Below are positions 5,979 through 6,379 of a stretch of 6,379 bases of DNA, one piece after another. A program made the translations under genes and the position numbers. The DNA comes from Allobrachymonas sp. (lineage in GTDB: Bacteria; Pseudomonadota; Gammaproteobacteria; Burkholderiales; Burkholderiaceae), in NCBI GenBank assembly GCA_030529305.1, contig JAUMXD010000077.1, positions 1 to 6,379 of the forward strand, read 5' to 3'. How positions within the stretch are numbered: position 1 is the stretch's first letter; each line of letters begins with the position of its first letter. The notes beneath the pieces are model-generated. The model made no database searches. It saw nothing but the letters and a program-made list of their open reading frames with translations, and was not told where the DNA came from.

Positions 5979-6379
5979 TCACGCCAAGCGATAAAACTCG
6001 GCAATGTGCGCCCAAGCTTCTTCGGGCGTATTGGCGTAGCGGAACAGGCGCAGGTCTTCTTGATCGATCATGCCCTCTTCCACCATCACATCCAAATGCA
6101 GCAGGCGCTGCCAATAGTTGCTGTTGTAGAGCACGATGGGCACCGGCTTGGATTTGCCTGTTTGCACAAGCGTGAGGATTTCAAACAACTCATCCATCGT
6201 GCCAAAGCCGCCGGGAAAGGTCACCAACGCCTTGGCCCGCATCATGAAGTGCATTTTGCGCAGGGCGAAGTAGTGGAATTTGAAGTTCAGGCCCGGCGTG
6301 ATGTAGGGGTTGAACGTTTGCTCTTGCGGCAGGGTGATGTTCAGGCCGATGGTGGGCTCGCCCGCCTCGCTGGCGCCGC
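5979..6379 (-). CDS. LOG-family (TIGR00730-type) Rossmann-fold protein, 5' end outside the window
   Basis: The last 132 residues of a LOG-family protein are visible, once annotated as 'lysine decarboxylase'. Characterised members hydrolyse nucleoside 5'-monophosphates to free base and ribose 5-phosphate (cytokinin activation in plants; nucleotide salvage or pool control in bacteria). The diagnostic PGGFGTMDE motif is encoded at 6215-6189 and carries the phosphate-binding glycines and the catalytic-type Glu. It is preceded by LRK in FALRKMHFMMRAKALVTF. The upstream NPYITPGLNFKFHYF and downstream LTLVQTGKSKPVPIVLY and DLRLFRYANTPEEAW segments place it in the mid-size proteobacterial class, not the small plant-like one. 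The frame stays open to the right edge, so the Met at 6254 is internal. The stop is TGA at 5981-5979. serC follows on the same strand after 553 bp, so co-transcription is unlikely though not excluded. Confidence 0.92.
   Translation of the reverse strand, partial: GASEAGEPTIGLNITLPQEQTFNPYITPGLNFKFHYFALRKMHFMMRAKALVTFPGGFGTMDELFEILTLVQTGKSKPVPIVLYNSNYWQRLLHLDVMVEEGMIDQEDLRLFRYANTPEEAWAHIAEFYRLA

Overview
The window is a stretch of ordinary chromosome from a proteobacterium of moderately high GC. It is probably a betaproteobacterium of the order Burkholderiales; that placement rests on the style of the HtpG, RmuC and LOG-family proteins and on codon use, and no rRNA or other marker is present to fix it. 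No mobile element, CRISPR array, phage gene, tRNA or rRNA is visible.

Layout, left to right. (1) The 3' end of htpG (Hsp90 chaperone) on the + strand, closed by a strong intrinsic terminator at 341-378. (2) A 277-bp gap whose right half carries a good sigma70-type promoter overlapped by a Fur-box-like sequence, followed by a strong Shine-Dalgarno and a secreted DUF4198 (NikM-like) protein at 532-1293. This unit looks like a stand-alone, iron- or metal-responsive periplasmic protein. (3) rmuC at 1509-2915 on the + strand, starting at GTG. (4) A bidirectional terminator at 2931-2966 that separates rmuC from the convergent serine genes. (5) serA (4231-3059) and serC (5425-4307) on the - strand, in the order serC-serA: the second and first enzymes of the phosphorylated serine pathway. 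(6) A 553-bp non-coding stretch (5426-5978) containing the serC leader and several inverted repeats. (7) The 3' part of a LOG-family phosphoribohydrolase gene on the - strand, which runs off the right edge.

SerC and SerA together turn 3-phosphoglycerate into 3-phosphoserine: SerA oxidises 3-phosphoglycerate with NAD, and SerC transaminates 3-phosphohydroxypyruvate with glutamate. No phosphoserine phosphatase gene is in the window. SerC is of the alphaproteobacterial/Methanosarcina type rather than the E. coli type. It is paired with a short, ACT-domain SerA, and a good intrinsic terminator lies between the two genes with no space for a promoter after it.

I do not see an undescribed multi-gene system here. 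The points most worth a second look are regulatory: the terminator inside the serC-serA unit, the structured serC leader with an operator-like dyad, and the Fur-box-like promoter of the DUF4198 gene, whose mature protein is predicted to begin with histidine.
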